Assembly: GCF_014196625.1 (NCBI RefSeq)
Contig: NZ_JACIDZ010000022.1
Coordinates: forward strand, 1-51,040
Direction: 5' to 3'
Source: Martelella radicis
GTDB taxonomy: Bacteria > Pseudomonadota > Alphaproteobacteria > Rhizobiales > Rhizobiaceae
DNA length: 51,040 nt
A program made the translations under genes and the position numbers. Positions 29,129-39,201 of this stretch are shown here, piece by piece; within the stretch, counting starts at the first letter, position 1; the number at the start of each line of letters is the position of its first letter. The notes below the pieces were generated by a model. It saw only the letters and a program-made list of their open reading frames with translations. It was not told the origin of the DNA and searched no databases.

Positions 29129-29549
29129 CATCCTGGTGCAATAGAACGCCCCTACAATCGCCAAAATAGAAAATATGCATGTTTTTGCTCGCAAAAGGTG
29201 CTTTTTACCAAAAATGGCGCCAAGGAAAAATTGTTACCCGTCAAGTCTGACTTGATCTTGATACCGCAATCATTTTATGAAAGCATAATCTTACCGAAAA
29301 CAATCAACATTCCGGCGCCGTGCGGGCATCACCTCGCGAACAACAGTGAAGAGTTGGGGGGAATCTGAACGCCTGGAGTTTACGTGTATCGTCCTGTTTT
29401 TTTTGCTTTGAAGACAAAACTGCGCAGCGGCATAGGCACTAGAACAGTAGCGTGAATTCACCTCGACTACGCTTATTACCTTGGGACTTCGTCCCCGGTT
29501 TCGACGAAACAGATTAGAACTAACGTGTTGAGCACGAAAAAGATTTTCC
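29129..29549. other. AT-rich 420-bp interval without a credible gene
   Basis: The stretch is clearly richer in A/T than the rest of the window. It has a promoter-like pair (29252-29280) over a palindrome, but no frame with both a ribosome site and protein-like composition. A frame on the minus strand (29291-29569) is rejected. Confidence 0.6.
29241..29280 (+). promoter_or_regulatory. Promoter-like pair with 15-bp palindrome
   Basis: TCAAGTC T GACTTGA (29241-29255) is a perfect palindrome that overlaps TTGATC (29252-29257). A 17-nt spacer and TTATGA (29275-29280) follow. It could drive the small zinc-ribbon gene 270 nt downstream through a long leader. Confidence 0.4.
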
Positions 29550-29720
29550 ATGAGATTTTTCCATTGCACCTATTGTGGCCATAATCTCCGCTTCAGGAGG
29601 CCGGTTTGTTCGCAGTGCTATCAACCGACACCCGTTTATAACCGGTTACGCTTCTGGCTCCTTCTGGCTCTGCTACCGCTGATCGCAGGCGCCGCATTGC
29701 TGCTGATGTTGCTCATCTAG
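29550..29720 (+). CDS. 56-aa zinc-ribbon membrane peptide
   Basis: ATG at 29550 opens a 56-residue frame: MRFFHCTYCGHNLR, then CSQC at 20-23, giving two CxxC knuckles (6-9 and 20-23) typical of a zinc ribbon. A basic turn and a strongly hydrophobic helix (about 35-56, WLLLALLPLIAGAALLLMLL) close the protein. It would sit in the membrane with the ribbon on the cytoplasmic side. No clear ribosome site is seen, which lowers confidence. No named family is assigned. It lies alone between the sensor kinase and the regulator at 29931. Confidence 0.55.
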   Translation: MRFFHCTYCGHNLRFRRPVCSQCYQPTPVYNRLRFWLLLALLPLIAGAALLLMLLI

Positions 29721-29895
29721 AGCCATGCCGCGTTTCACGGAGACGCGGAGTAGTTCTATCTGTTTGTTTTGACGCATTTTCGCGGATTTCAGATGTTTCC
29801 ATCTGACCGCGCGAAGCAGACGAACAGACAATGGCACGTCTCATCGAGGCCGACAGGGACGTCGGGGCAAATTCCGTGAGATCGGCAGCCGCGGC

Positions 29896-29924
29896 TTGCA
29901 CTGAGTATAAAACATACTCATAAT
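29896..29924 (+). promoter_or_regulatory. Promoter with operator filling the spacer (GntR-type regulator gene)
   Basis: TTGCAC (29896-29901), 17 nt, CATAAT (29919-29924). The spacer is almost exactly the palindrome TGAGTAT-AAAAC-ATACTCA (29902-29920). The expected start point is near 29931, the A of the ATG, so the mRNA would be leaderless; no Shine-Dalgarno sequence precedes the gene. Confidence 0.6.
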
Positions 29925-29930
29925 AACCCG

Positions 29931-31022
29931 ATGCAGAGCAAGACAAAACAGATCCTCGCTGATATCGGCAGATGGGTCGACAATAAGATCGCCGAGGCGG
30001 AACCCGGGGAACGTCTCCCGACCATCCGCCACCTGATGCGGGAATTCGGAACCGCACAGCGCACCGTCGAAGCAGCTCTGAGGCCTTTTCTTGATGACGG
30101 GCGGCTGATCTCGCGCCCTGGCGCAGGCATCGTTGTGGCAGGCGAGACGCTGGACGCAACGCAGAACGCTTATGCCGCCGACCTGCTGATTCTCTATCGC
30201 AATTCCGACAGCCGCCTTGCACGCGTGACCCTGCAGGAGGTCGCCGCGCGGCTGAAGAGTGCGGGATCCTCGGTTCTACAACTCGGCTTTTCCGGCGACG
30301 ATCAGGCAATCGACGTGCTGGAGCGGATCGGTCGCTTTCGCGCCTGCCTTATCCAGGTGAATTTCGAAATCCTCACCGTCGCCTTTCTGGCGGCCCTCCA
30401 CCGGCAGGCCGATCACATCGTCATCGACGGCGTTTCGGCAACCGGCATCGATGTCGATGCGATTGGCACCAACTGGCGGGAGGCACTGTCGATCGCCTTC
30501 CGCGCCGTGCGGGAAAACGGCCACGAGAAGATCGCCTTCCTGACCTCTGCCCACCACGCCCGCCAGATCGCCATGGCCCGGCGCGAGTTCGAATTGCTCG
30601 GCAGCACGCTTCCCGATCCAGCACAGCGCTGGCTGATTGAACTGAACGCCCTGCCCGGCAGCTACCAGATCAACGACATCGCCGAGGCGATCGGACGTCA
30701 TGCCGATGACGCGGGTCGGCTCCCCTTTACCGCGCTCATCGTCTGGGGCGTGGTCGAGGGCTTCATTCTCGAGCGCGCGCTTTTCGAACTTGGCCTCGAG
30801 GCCGGGCGGGACCTCAGCGTGATCATGCTCGGCAGCACCGACTTCCAGTCGGAACATCTCGGTCGCTTCGACGTGGTCGGCAACAGCCACGCGGAGAAAC
30901 TCGCCGTGTTCGAGCGGATCATCGCGGAGCGGATCGCCGACAGACCGCACGAACCGCAGACCCATTACCTGCCGATCTCCCATGTGCGCCATGGCTCCGT
31001 CATCGATCTGTCCTCTGATTGA
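29931..31022 (+). CDS. GntR-HTH regulator with LacI-type sugar-binding domain
   Basis: A 363-aa regulator. The N-terminal winged helix (about 8-72) has the GntR pattern PGERLPTIRHLMREFGTAQRTVEAAL. Residues about 80-360 form a periplasmic-binding-protein-like domain, as in LacI proteins, with GHEKIAFLTSAHHA. It therefore probably responds to a small sugar. The gene precedes the oxidoreductase of the sugar locus. TGAGTA/TACTCA-type palindromes occur upstream of it and in the next gap, fitting autoregulation and control of the downstream genes. A leaderless transcript is predicted. Confidence 0.85.
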   Translation: MQSKTKQILADIGRWVDNKIAEAEPGERLPTIRHLMREFGTAQRTVEAALRPFLDDGRLISRPGAGIVVAGETLDATQNAYAADLLILYRNSDSRLARVTLQEVAARLKSAGSSVLQLGFSGDDQAIDVLERIGRFRACLIQVNFEILTVAFLAALHRQADHIVIDGVSATGIDVDAIGTNWREALSIAFRAVRENGHEKIAFLTSAHHARQIAMARREFELLGSTLPDPAQRWLIELNALPGSYQINDIAEAIGRHADDAGRLPFTALIVWGVVEGFILERALFELGLEAGRDLSVIMLGSTDFQSEHLGRFDVVGNSHAEKLAVFERIIAERIADRPHEPQTHYLPISHVRHGSVIDLSSD

Positions 31023-31055
31023 GTACATATGATATTGTAGCCATATATATACTCA
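31020..31055 (+). promoter_or_regulatory. Operator-like TGAGTA/TACTCA pair before the oxidoreductase gene
   Basis: TGAGTA (31020-31025) and TACTCA (31050-31055) repeat the half-sites of 29902-29920 at wider spacing, with TATATA boxes between. TTGAGT at 31019-31024 may be a -35 box. It probably marks the regulated promoter of the catabolic operon. Confidence 0.45.
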
Positions 31056-31101
31056 CATAGCATCCGATGCCGATGACAATGATCAAGTCCAGAGGCGTTG
31101 C

Positions 31102-32367
31102 ATGCTCCACGAGCCGGTCCAGCAAAAAACAACAGGCGTCGCCATTATCGGCGCGGGTGAACGCGGCATCTATTATGTCGGCTCCCGCATGGCCGAAATT
31201 GCCGGCGAAACCGGCTTTCGCGTCGTCGGCGTCTTCGACCGGCTGGAAGACCGCGCGGGCTATGCCGCCGACCACCTGAACGCGCTCTACGGCAAGGCCG
31301 GCGTGCGACACGCAGTGCGCGTCTTTGCAGACCTCGAGGATGCCGTGTCCGACCCCGCCGTCGACCTCGTGGTGGTCACGACCCACACCAACGCGCACCG
31401 CGCCCCGGTCGAAGCCGCGATCGCCGCCGGCAAGCGCGTCTATCTCGACAAGCCGATTTCGGTGACGCTCGAGGATGCCGAGGCCATTCTGGCGGCTGAG
31501 CAGAAGGCCGGCCAGCCAATGCTGATGGCCTTCACCCGGCGTTATGAAAAGCCCTGGGTGGAGACGGTGAAGCTTGCCCATGAAGGCCGCGTCGGCGATC
31601 CGCAGATGATCCTGCTACGCTCGGTCATCCCCTATACGCGCTATCTGCAGCTCTGGCACCGTAAGCAAGCGCTTTCGGGCGGCGCGCTCAACGACAAGTG
31701 CTCGCACCATTTCGACGTGCTGAACTGGGTCGCCGCATCCAAGCCGGTCTCCGTCACCGCCGTCGGCGGCCGCAGCAACGTCTTTCCGCCCGATCCGAAT
31801 GCCCCGGAGCGCTGTTCGCTCTGCGACCGCGACTGTCCCTATCGCCGGCACGAAACCCTCGTCGACCGCTTCGAGGGCGCCGGCGCCGTCGCCAATGCGA
31901 GCTGGAGCGAGGCGGCGCTGATCGAGGACCGCAACGACACCTGCGTCTACCAACCGGGTGCGGATATCGACGACCACGCCATCGTCACCATCCGTTACGC
32001 GAATGGCGTCACGGCCTGTCTGTTCTTCGCCATTTTCGGCCCTTGGGCCGAGGATCAGGAGACGCTTGAGATCGTCGGTTCCTCCGGCCGCATCCGCATG
32101 GAGCGCCATTCCGGCGCGATCGACATCGTCGAGGATTACGGCCGCAAGCACGGCACGCTCGGCTTTACCAACCCGGACCGGACCTCGACCCATTTTGGCG
32201 CAGATCTCGAACTTGTCAGGACGCTTCGCCGCTTCATGGATGGCGAAAACCCGCCGGTCGGCATCGAAGACGGGCTTGCTTCGCTGCGCCTCGTGCTCGC
32301 CGCGCAGAAATCCATGAAGAACGGCGGCATGCCGGTGGACCCGGCAACACAGGAATTTGCCCGATGA
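31102..32367 (+). CDS. Gfo/Idh/MocA family oxidoreductase
   Basis: A 421-aa NAD(P)-dependent sugar oxidoreductase. The Rossmann motif GAGERG is at 17-22, the family EKP-equivalent DKP at 116-118, and the substrate-loop SGGALNDKCSHHFD at 192-205 with the catalytic-type His pair. A Cys cluster (238, 241, 245: CSLCDRDCPY) lies in an insertion seen in part of the family and may bind zinc. The likely substrate is a sugar, sugar acid or inositol-like compound imported by the ABC system downstream. AGAGG precedes the ATG, and its end overlaps the next gene by 4 nt. Confidence 0.9.
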   Translation: MLHEPVQQKTTGVAIIGAGERGIYYVGSRMAEIAGETGFRVVGVFDRLEDRAGYAADHLNALYGKAGVRHAVRVFADLEDAVSDPAVDLVVVTTHTNAHRAPVEAAIAAGKRVYLDKPISVTLEDAEAILAAEQKAGQPMLMAFTRRYEKPWVETVKLAHEGRVGDPQMILLRSVIPYTRYLQLWHRKQALSGGALNDKCSHHFDVLNWVAASKPVSVTAVGGRSNVFPPDPNAPERCSLCDRDCPYRRHETLVDRFEGAGAVANASWSEAALIEDRNDTCVYQPGADIDDHAIVTIRYANGVTACLFFAIFGPWAEDQETLEIVGSSGRIRMERHSGAIDIVEDYGRKHGTLGFTNPDRTSTHFGADLELVRTLRRFMDGENPPVGIEDGLASLRLVLAAQKSMKNGGMPVDPATQEFAR

Positions 32368-33923
32368 CCAGACGCTTTCCCGAACGCCTGACCCCGCTCG
32401 CCAACAGGCTGGGCCTGCAGCCGCTTTATGGCGACATCCATAACCACTCGGCGCTGTCCTATGGCCATGGACGGCTGGAGGACGCGCTGGCGCGGGCCGC
32501 ACTGCAGCTCGATTTCGTCTCCGTCACCGGCCATGCCGCCTGGCCGGACATGCCGGTCGACGTGCCGGAGGTGGCGCATATCGTCGACTTCCACGTCAAG
32601 GGCTTTGCGAAGCTGAAGGCCAACTGGAAGAGCCATTTCGAGACGCTTTCGGCGTATGAAAATCCGGGACATTTCGCCGTTTTTCCCGGCTACGAAATTC
32701 ATTCCTGTGCACATGGCGACTACACCATCGTCTACGCCGACCTTGATGTCGCGGAGCCGGAACTGGCCGATACACCGGAAGACCTGAAGACCGCGCTGGC
32801 CGCCGCCAAGGGTGATCGCGCGCTCGCCTTCCCGCATCACATCGGCTACCGCCAGGGCGCGCGCGGCATCAACTGGGACACGTTCGATCCGGCCCTGTCG
32901 CCCTTTGTCGAAATGTTTTCCATGCATGGCTGCGCGGAAGAATCAGAGTCCGAACGCTCCTATCTGCATTCCATGGGTCCGGTGAACGGCGCCTCGACCA
33001 TGCGCGCGGGGCTGAAGCGCGGCGCGGTCTTCGGCATTGTCGGCAATACCGATCACCACTCCGCGTTTCCCGGCTCCTACGGTCATGGCCGCATGGCGGT
33101 CTATGCCGAAGCCGATGACCGCGACGCAATCTTCGCGGCCATGCGCGCGCGGCGCACCAACGCGCTGACCGGTGACAATATTCATCTTCTGACGGCAATC
33201 GGCGACACGGTTCAGGGCGGCATCATCGCCCCTTCGGACAAGGCCACACTCGATATCGAGGCCATCGGCGGCGGCTTCATCGACGTCATCGACGTCTTCC
33301 GCAACGGCGCGCTTTTCGCCCGCATATCGCCCGAACTCGAGCCTGCCCCGGTCGACCCCGGCGACGGCGCGACGACGGAGACCATTCTCCATGTCGAGCT
33401 TGGCTGGGGCGCGCGCGGCAAGAGCCACGACTGGGCGGGAACACTCAACCTCGAAGGAGGCGAGATTCTGAGCGTGGAGCCGCGTTTCCGCGGCGCCGAA
33501 ATCGTCTCACCGCTGGAAGGCGAGGATGAGGCAGCAGTGCTGCCGACGCTCGACCTCGCCGACGGCAAGGTGACCTTTTCCGTCACCGCCGCGGCCAACC
33601 CCAACAATGTCACCTCGGCCACGCAAGGCTTTGCCATCCGGCTCAGGACGAAGCCGGGTGCGAGGCTGAAGGCCGTGCTTTCCGGCAAACAGCTCGACAT
33701 CGCGATCGACGACCTTTTCGAGGGCGCCGTCTCGGGCAATCTCGGCCCGATCGACAGCCCCGCCTACCGGTTCCACGCCCTGCCCCGCCCCCACCAGTGG
33801 CAGTGGCAGGGCCGCGTGGCCCTCGGCGCGCTCGAAGCCGGAGAGAACATCTATGTGCGACTGCGCGAGAAAACCGGCCAGATGGCCTGGACCTCGCCGA
33901 TTTTCTGCAGAAAGGAGGCGTAA
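32364..33923 (+). CDS. PHP/CehA-like metal-dependent hydrolase
   Basis: A 519-aa protein whose N-terminal half is PHP-like: DIHNHS at 24-29 (metal-binding His26, His28), later VTGHA, FPHHI and GNTDHHS with further His/Asp ligands. The C-terminal half (about 300-519) is beta-rich and not recognised. It is similar in style to CehA/McbA and DUF3604 proteins, which hydrolyse phosphate or carbamate esters in a few cases. It has no signal peptide and starts within the stop of the oxidoreductase gene, so it should work on the same imported substrate. The actual bond cleaved is unknown. Confidence 0.75.
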   Translation: MTRRFPERLTPLANRLGLQPLYGDIHNHSALSYGHGRLEDALARAALQLDFVSVTGHAAWPDMPVDVPEVAHIVDFHVKGFAKLKANWKSHFETLSAYENPGHFAVFPGYEIHSCAHGDYTIVYADLDVAEPELADTPEDLKTALAAAKGDRALAFPHHIGYRQGARGINWDTFDPALSPFVEMFSMHGCAEESESERSYLHSMGPVNGASTMRAGLKRGAVFGIVGNTDHHSAFPGSYGHGRMAVYAEADDRDAIFAAMRARRTNALTGDNIHLLTAIGDTVQGGIIAPSDKATLDIEAIGGGFIDVIDVFRNGALFARISPELEPAPVDPGDGATTETILHVELGWGARGKSHDWAGTLNLEGGEILSVEPRFRGAEIVSPLEGEDEAAVLPTLDLADGKVTFSVTAAANPNNVTSATQGFAIRLRTKPGARLKAVLSGKQLDIAIDDLFEGAVSGNLGPIDSPAYRFHALPRPHQWQWQGRVALGALEAGENIYVRLREKTGQMAWTSPIFCRKEA

Positions 33924-34093
33924 TCGGACCAGTCAGACTTCGCGGGTCTTCGTACCGGCGTGAACCAGGCAATCGGAGCGGAATATCGCCGGATTGTCAT
34001 CAGAAAGGAAAGGCCGACCGAAACAGGCGGTATTCCAACAAGCGGGAACTTTTCAAAACCGGTCCGCGAAAAGGGCCGGAGGGAGAACAGGCA

Positions 34094-35362
34094 ATGAAGC
34101 ATTTCAAGACATTCACCGGCGTGCTGCTGGCCGCCAGCGCCCTGATGGCGGTCTCGGCCGGCGCGGTCGAACTCAACATCGTCCATGGCGCGATCGGCAA
34201 GGACAACGAGGTCCTGCGCAAGGAACTCGACCGCTATCAGGAGAAGACCGGCAACACGGTCAACATCGTCTCCATGCCGGAATCGACCACCGACCAGTTC
34301 GGTCAGTACAAGCTCTGGCTTTCGGCCAAGTCGCCGGATATCGACGTCTACCGCATCGACGTCATCGGCGCGCCGCAGCTCGCCGATCACTTCGTCGACC
34401 TGACCGAGGCAACCGCCGACATCATCGACCAGTTCGTTCCGGCATCGGTCGAATCCCAGACCGTCGACGGCAAGCTCGTCGCGCTGCCGATGTTCCTCGG
34501 CGCGCCGGCGCTCTATTACCGCAAGGACCTTCTGGAAAAATACGACCGTCCGGTGCCCGAAACCTGGGACGAGATGACCGAGACCGCGAAGATCATCATG
34601 GATGGCGAGCGGGCCGAGGGCAACGGCGACATGTGGGGTTTCGTCTTCCAGGGCGCGCCCTATGAGGGGCTGACCTGCGACGGCCAGGAATGGATCTACT
34701 CCTATGGCGGCGGCCGCATCGTCGAACTCGACGGCTCCATCGCCATCAACAACCCTGAAGCCGCCGAAGCGCTCAACATGGCGAAATCCTGGGTCGGCAC
34801 GATCGCGCCGCAGGGCGTGCTCAACTACATGGAAGAGGATGCGCGCGGCGTGTTCCAGTCGGGCAATGCCGTGTTCATGCGCAACTGGAACTATGCCTAT
34901 GCGCTGGCAGACGGTCCGGATTCCCCGGTCAAGGGCAAGTTCGACGTGACCACGCTGCCCGTCGGCGCAGAGGGCGACAGCTCGGCGGCAACGCTCGGCG
35001 GCTGGCACCTGGCGGTTTCCAAATATTCGCCGAACCAGGAAGAGGCGATCGAGTTGGTGAAATACCTCAACAACTTCGAGAACCAGAAGGAACGCGCCAT
35101 CGAGACCTCGCGTCCGCCGACCGTGACCGCCGTCTACGACGATCCGGAAGTGGCAGAAGCCCAGCCCTTCATTCCGCGCTGGAAACCGGTCGTGCTCAAC
35201 GCCCTGCCGCGTCCTTCCGCCGCGACCAAGCGCAAGTATAACGAGGTATCCTCGGAATTCTGGACCGCCGTGCACGATACGCTTTCGGGCGACGGCACCG
35301 CCGAGCAGAACCTCGCCAAGCTGGAAGCAAAGCTGAAGCGCCTGCGCGGCAACGGCTGGTAA
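34094..35362 (+). CDS. Sugar ABC transporter substrate-binding protein
   Basis: A 422-aa periplasmic protein of the family 1 (maltose/trehalose-type) extracellular solute-binding group. Residues 1-24 form a Sec signal peptide without a lipobox (MKHFKTFTGVLLAASALMAV). Family segments include SPDIDVYRIDVIGAPQLADHF, the PLFYN-like PALYYRKDLLEKY and GAVFMRNWNYAY. The substrate is inferred to be a small oligo- or monosaccharide, possibly sulfated given the downstream sulfatase. GGAGG lies 10 nt upstream of the ATG. A strong hairpin follows the stop and may raise its level over the permeases. Confidence 0.9.
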   Translation: MKHFKTFTGVLLAASALMAVSAGAVELNIVHGAIGKDNEVLRKELDRYQEKTGNTVNIVSMPESTTDQFGQYKLWLSAKSPDIDVYRIDVIGAPQLADHFVDLTEATADIIDQFVPASVESQTVDGKLVALPMFLGAPALYYRKDLLEKYDRPVPETWDEMTETAKIIMDGERAEGNGDMWGFVFQGAPYEGLTCDGQEWIYSYGGGRIVELDGSIAINNPEAAEALNMAKSWVGTIAPQGVLNYMEEDARGVFQSGNAVFMRNWNYAYALADGPDSPVKGKFDVTTLPVGAEGDSSAATLGGWHLAVSKYSPNQEEAIELVKYLNNFENQKERAIETSRPPTVTAVYDDPEVAEAQPFIPRWKPVVLNALPRPSAATKRKYNEVSSEFWTAVHDTLSGDGTAEQNLAKLEAKLKRLRGNGW

Positions 35363-35370
35363 GATCGGCC

Positions 35371-35401
35371 GGCGCCGCGCGGCAACCGACCGCGCGGCGC
35401 C
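35371..35401 (+). promoter_or_regulatory. Intercistronic hairpin after binding-protein gene
   Basis: GGCGCCGCGCGG, 7-nt loop, CCGCGCGGCGCC: a perfect 12-bp GC stem 9 nt after the stop. There is no U-tract, so it is more likely an mRNA-stabilising element than a terminator. Confidence 0.7.
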
Positions 35402-35432
35402 GTCTCAACCAATGACAAGAAGGGAACGGAAC

Positions 35433-36373
35433 ATGGCAGAACCGGTCGAAAAATCGACCCTGTCACAACAGCGGGTGCTGTCCGCCTGGGTCTTCCTGGC
35501 GCCGATGCTCGCGGTGCTTGCCGTGGTCGCGGTCTATCCGCTGGTCAAGACGATCTATTTCGGCTTCACCGACGCATCGATCGATTTTCCCGGCCAGGCG
35601 CAATGGGTCGGCTTCCGCAACTATCTCGAATATCTCGATTATGGCGGCGGCGAAGGCGAATATTACGGCCTTCTGGCCGATCCGGACTGGTGGCAGGCCG
35701 TCTGGAACACGCTGCGTTTCACCTTCTTCTCGGTGCTGTTCGAAACCATTTTCGGGATGATCATCGCGCTGGTGCTCAACACCCAGTTCTTTGGCCGCTC
35801 GCTGGTGCGCGCCGCAGTGCTGATCCCCTGGGCTATTCCCACCATCGTCTCGGCCAAGATGTGGGCCTGGATGATGCATGACCAGTTCGGCATTTTGAAC
35901 GACATGCTGATGAAGCTGCATATCATCGCCGAGCCCGTCGCCTGGACGGCCGATCCAGATACCGCGATGCTTGCCGTGCTGATCGTCGACATCTGGAAGA
36001 CCACGCCCTTCATGGCGCTTCTGATCCTCGCCGGCCTGCAGATGGTGCCGAAGGACATGTATGAGGCGGCAAAGCTCGACGGCATTCATCCCGTCCGCGT
36101 GTTCCGCAAGGTCACCCTGCCGCTGATCATGCCGGCCGTGCTGGTGGCAATCGTCTTTCGCGCGCTCGATGCGCTGCGCGTGTTCGACATCGTCTACGTG
36201 CTGACCCCCAACAACGCCAATACGGCCACGATGTCGGTGTTCGCGCGCGAGAACCTGTTCGATTTCGATCGTTTCGCCTATGGCTCGGCGGCCTCCACGC
36301 TGCTGTTCCTGATCATTGCGCTTCTGACGATCGGCTTCATCCGCGCCACCCGCATGAACCTTGGAGGCGACAG

Positions 36374-36377
<4 letters not shown>
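35433..36377 (+). CDS. Sugar ABC transporter permease (MalF type)
   Basis: A 314-aa inner-membrane subunit with about six helices. The EAA loop that docks the ATPase is MYEAAKLDGIHPVRVFRKVTLPLIMP. The start at 35433 is preferred over an in-frame ATG at 35412 because of AGGGA spacing. It overlaps the next permease gene by 4 nt (ATGA). Confidence 0.92.
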
Positions 36378-37207
<830 letters not shown>

Positions 37208-37211
37208 TCTC

Positions 37212-38213
37212 ATGGCCTCCATCGAACTCAACAAGATCTGCAAGTCCTTCGGCCATGTCGAGGTGCTGAAGGATATCGACCTCAGCCTCGAAAAGGGCGA
37301 GTTCATTGTCTTCGTCGGGCCGTCGGGCTGCGGCAAGTCCACGCTTTTGCGGCTGATCGCCGGGCTTGAGGATATCTCCGGCGGCGATCTGATGATTGAC
37401 GGCGAGCGCGTCAACAACGTGCTGCCGGCAAAGCGCGGCATCTCCATGGTGTTCCAGTCCTATGCGCTTTATCCGCACATGACGGTCTATGAGAACATGG
37501 CCTTCGGTCTGGAACAGGCTAAGCTCGACAAGAGCGAGGCCGACAAGCGCATCCGCGAGGCGGCCGAAATGCTGCAGATCACCCCCTATCTCGAGCGCAA
37601 GCCCCGCCAGCTTTCCGGCGGCCAGCGCCAGCGCGTTGCCATCGGCCGGGCGATCACCCGCCAACCGCGCATCTTCCTGTTCGACGAGCCGCTGTCGAAC
37701 CTCGACGCAGCCTTGAGGGTCGATACCCGCATCGAGATCGCGGCACTGCACAAGCGCATGGCGGGCGTCACCATGATCTATGTGACTCACGACCAGGTCG
37801 AGGCGATGACGCTTGCCGACCGGATCGTGGTGCTGAATGCCGGACGGGTGGAGCAGGTCGGGACGCCGATGGAGCTCTACATGAAGCCCGCCAGCCGCTT
37901 CGTCGCCGAATTCATCGGCTCGCCGCGCATGAATGTGATCGAGGGCGCGATCGCGGAGAATTTCGGTGCGGCCGCCTGCGGCATCCGGCCGGAACACCTC
38001 GCGATCTCGCGTGAAGACGGCCGCTGGGCCGGCAAAGTGCTGCTTTCAGAGGAACTTGGGAGCGATACTTATATCCATGTGGAAACCGATGACGCCGGCA
38101 TGCTGAATGTGCGCGCGCCCGGCGCGCAGGATTTTTCAGCCGGCGAGACGGTCTTTGTGACGCCGGACGAGGCGGCGCTGCACCGTTTCGACGAGGCGGG
38201 CGTCGCGGTTTGA
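37212..38213 (+). CDS. Sugar ABC transporter ATPase (MalK/UgpC type)
   Basis: A 333-aa ATPase that powers the permease pair. Walker [10 protein letters not shown] is at 36-44, the Q-loop Gln at 82, the signature LSGGQ at 134-138 and Walker B IFLFDEP at 154-160. The TOBE regulatory domain (about 240-333) is present but shorter than in MalK (about 370 aa). The MalK-like switch [15 protein letters not shown] is intact. Confidence 0.95.
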   Translation: MASIELNKICKSFGHVEVLKDIDLSLEKGEFIVFVGPSGCGKSTLLRLIAGLEDISGGDLMIDGERVNNVLPAKRGISMVFQSYALYPHMTVYENMAFGLEQAKLDKSEADKRIREAAEMLQITPYLERKPRQLSGGQRQRVAIGRAITRQPRIFLFDEPLSNLDAALRVDTRIEIAALHKRMAGVTMIYVTHDQVEAMTLADRIVVLNAGRVEQVGTPMELYMKPASRFVAEFIGSPRMNVIEGAIAENFGAAACGIRPEHLAISREDGRWAGKVLLSEELGSDTYIHVETDDAGMLNVRAPGAQDFSAGETVFVTPDEAALHRFDEAGVAV

Positions 38214-38226
38214 GGGGGCGAGCGAT

Positions 38227-39201
38227 ATGAACAGCAGCTTCAGGCCATCCGACGCGCCGCGCCCGATCGCGGTCATCGGCAATGCCAATCTCGATCTCGT
38301 CACCGGCAGCATCGATGACTGGCCGGACTGGGGCACGGAGGTCTTTCTGGAAAAGTCTGACTTCCGCATCGGCGGCTCGGCGGCCAATACCGCGCTCGTG
38401 CTGCAGCGCCTCGGCCAGACCGTCGGCCTCGTCTCGGCAACCGGCAGCGATGCCGCGGGCGCAATGATCACGCGACAGTTCTCCGGCCCGCTCGACAGGG
38501 TCGAAACCCGGCCGGGTCCGACCTCGATTTCCGTCGGCGTGCTGCAGACCGGCGGCGAGCGCAGTTTCTTTTCCACCAACGGCCATCTCGACGGGCTCGA
38601 TGCTGCCTACTTTTCCAGCGCCCTTGAGGACTGGCCGCTGAAAGGCGCGATCGCGCTCGTTTCCGGCGGTTTCGCCCTGCCGGGACTCTTCGACGAGCAT
38701 ACGGCCTTCCTTGAGCGACTGAGGGCGCGCGGCGCGACCATCGCCATTGACCCCGGCTGGCCGGGCGAAGGCTGGAGCGACCTCGCGATCGAAAAGGCCC
38801 GCGAATGGATTGGCCTTGCCGACCATATTCTTCTCAACGACAAGGAAGTCCTTGGGCTTTCCGGCGAGAAGACCGTCCATGCCGCCTGCCGCGCGCTCAG
38901 CCCGTTCATGCGGTCGGACGCGGTGCTCGTGGTCAAGCGCGGCGCCGACGGTGCTGCCTGCTACCATGCCCGCGACTACCTGGTCGAACATGCCGAGCCG
39001 CTCGCGGTGATCGACACGGTCGGCGCCGGCGATGCCTTCAATGCCGGCTATCTGAGCGCCGTCGCGGAAGCTGCCTCCGACCGTGCGGCGCTGCGGCGCG
39101 GCATTGATGTGGCCGGCGCGGTGATCAGCGAATTTCCCCGCAGTTCCGCCCCCCTCAGCCTTCAACGGAGCCAGCAATCATGCGCAATATCCTCCTTCTG
39201 A
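38227..39201 (+). CDS. PfkB family carbohydrate kinase
   Basis: A 324-aa ribokinase-like kinase with the N-terminal GG motif region (FRIGGSAANTALVLQRLG, 47-64) and the C-terminal DTVGAGDAFNAG at 263-274 holding catalytic Asp 269. It phosphorylates a sugar taken up by the adjacent ABC system, thereby trapping it. The exact sugar is unknown; an amino sugar would fit the next gene. Its end overlaps the sulfatase gene by 22 nt, so the two are tightly coupled. GAGGGGG precedes the ATG. Confidence 0.88.
   Translation: MNSSFRPSDAPRPIAVIGNANLDLVTGSIDDWPDWGTEVFLEKSDFRIGGSAANTALVLQRLGQTVGLVSATGSDAAGAMITRQFSGPLDRVETRPGPTSISVGVLQTGGERSFFSTNGHLDGLDAAYFSSALEDWPLKGAIALVSGGFALPGLFDEHTAFLERLRARGATIAIDPGWPGEGWSDLAIEKAREWIGLADHILLNDKEVLGLSGEKTVHAACRALSPFMRSDAVLVVKRGADGAACYHARDYLVEHAEPLAVIDTVGAGDAFNAGYLSAVAEAASDRAALRRGIDVAGAVISEFPRSSAPLSLQRSQQSCAISSF

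Noticed and set aside
29291-29569. 92-codon open frame on the minus strand in the AT-rich gap
   Set aside because: No ribosome site, a Ser/Arg-rich composition and overlap with the better supported zinc-ribbon gene.
33797-34093. 99-codon upstream extension of the ABC binding protein
   Set aside because: It overlaps the end of the PHP-like gene in another frame and would bury the signal peptide; ATG at 34094 has GGAGG.
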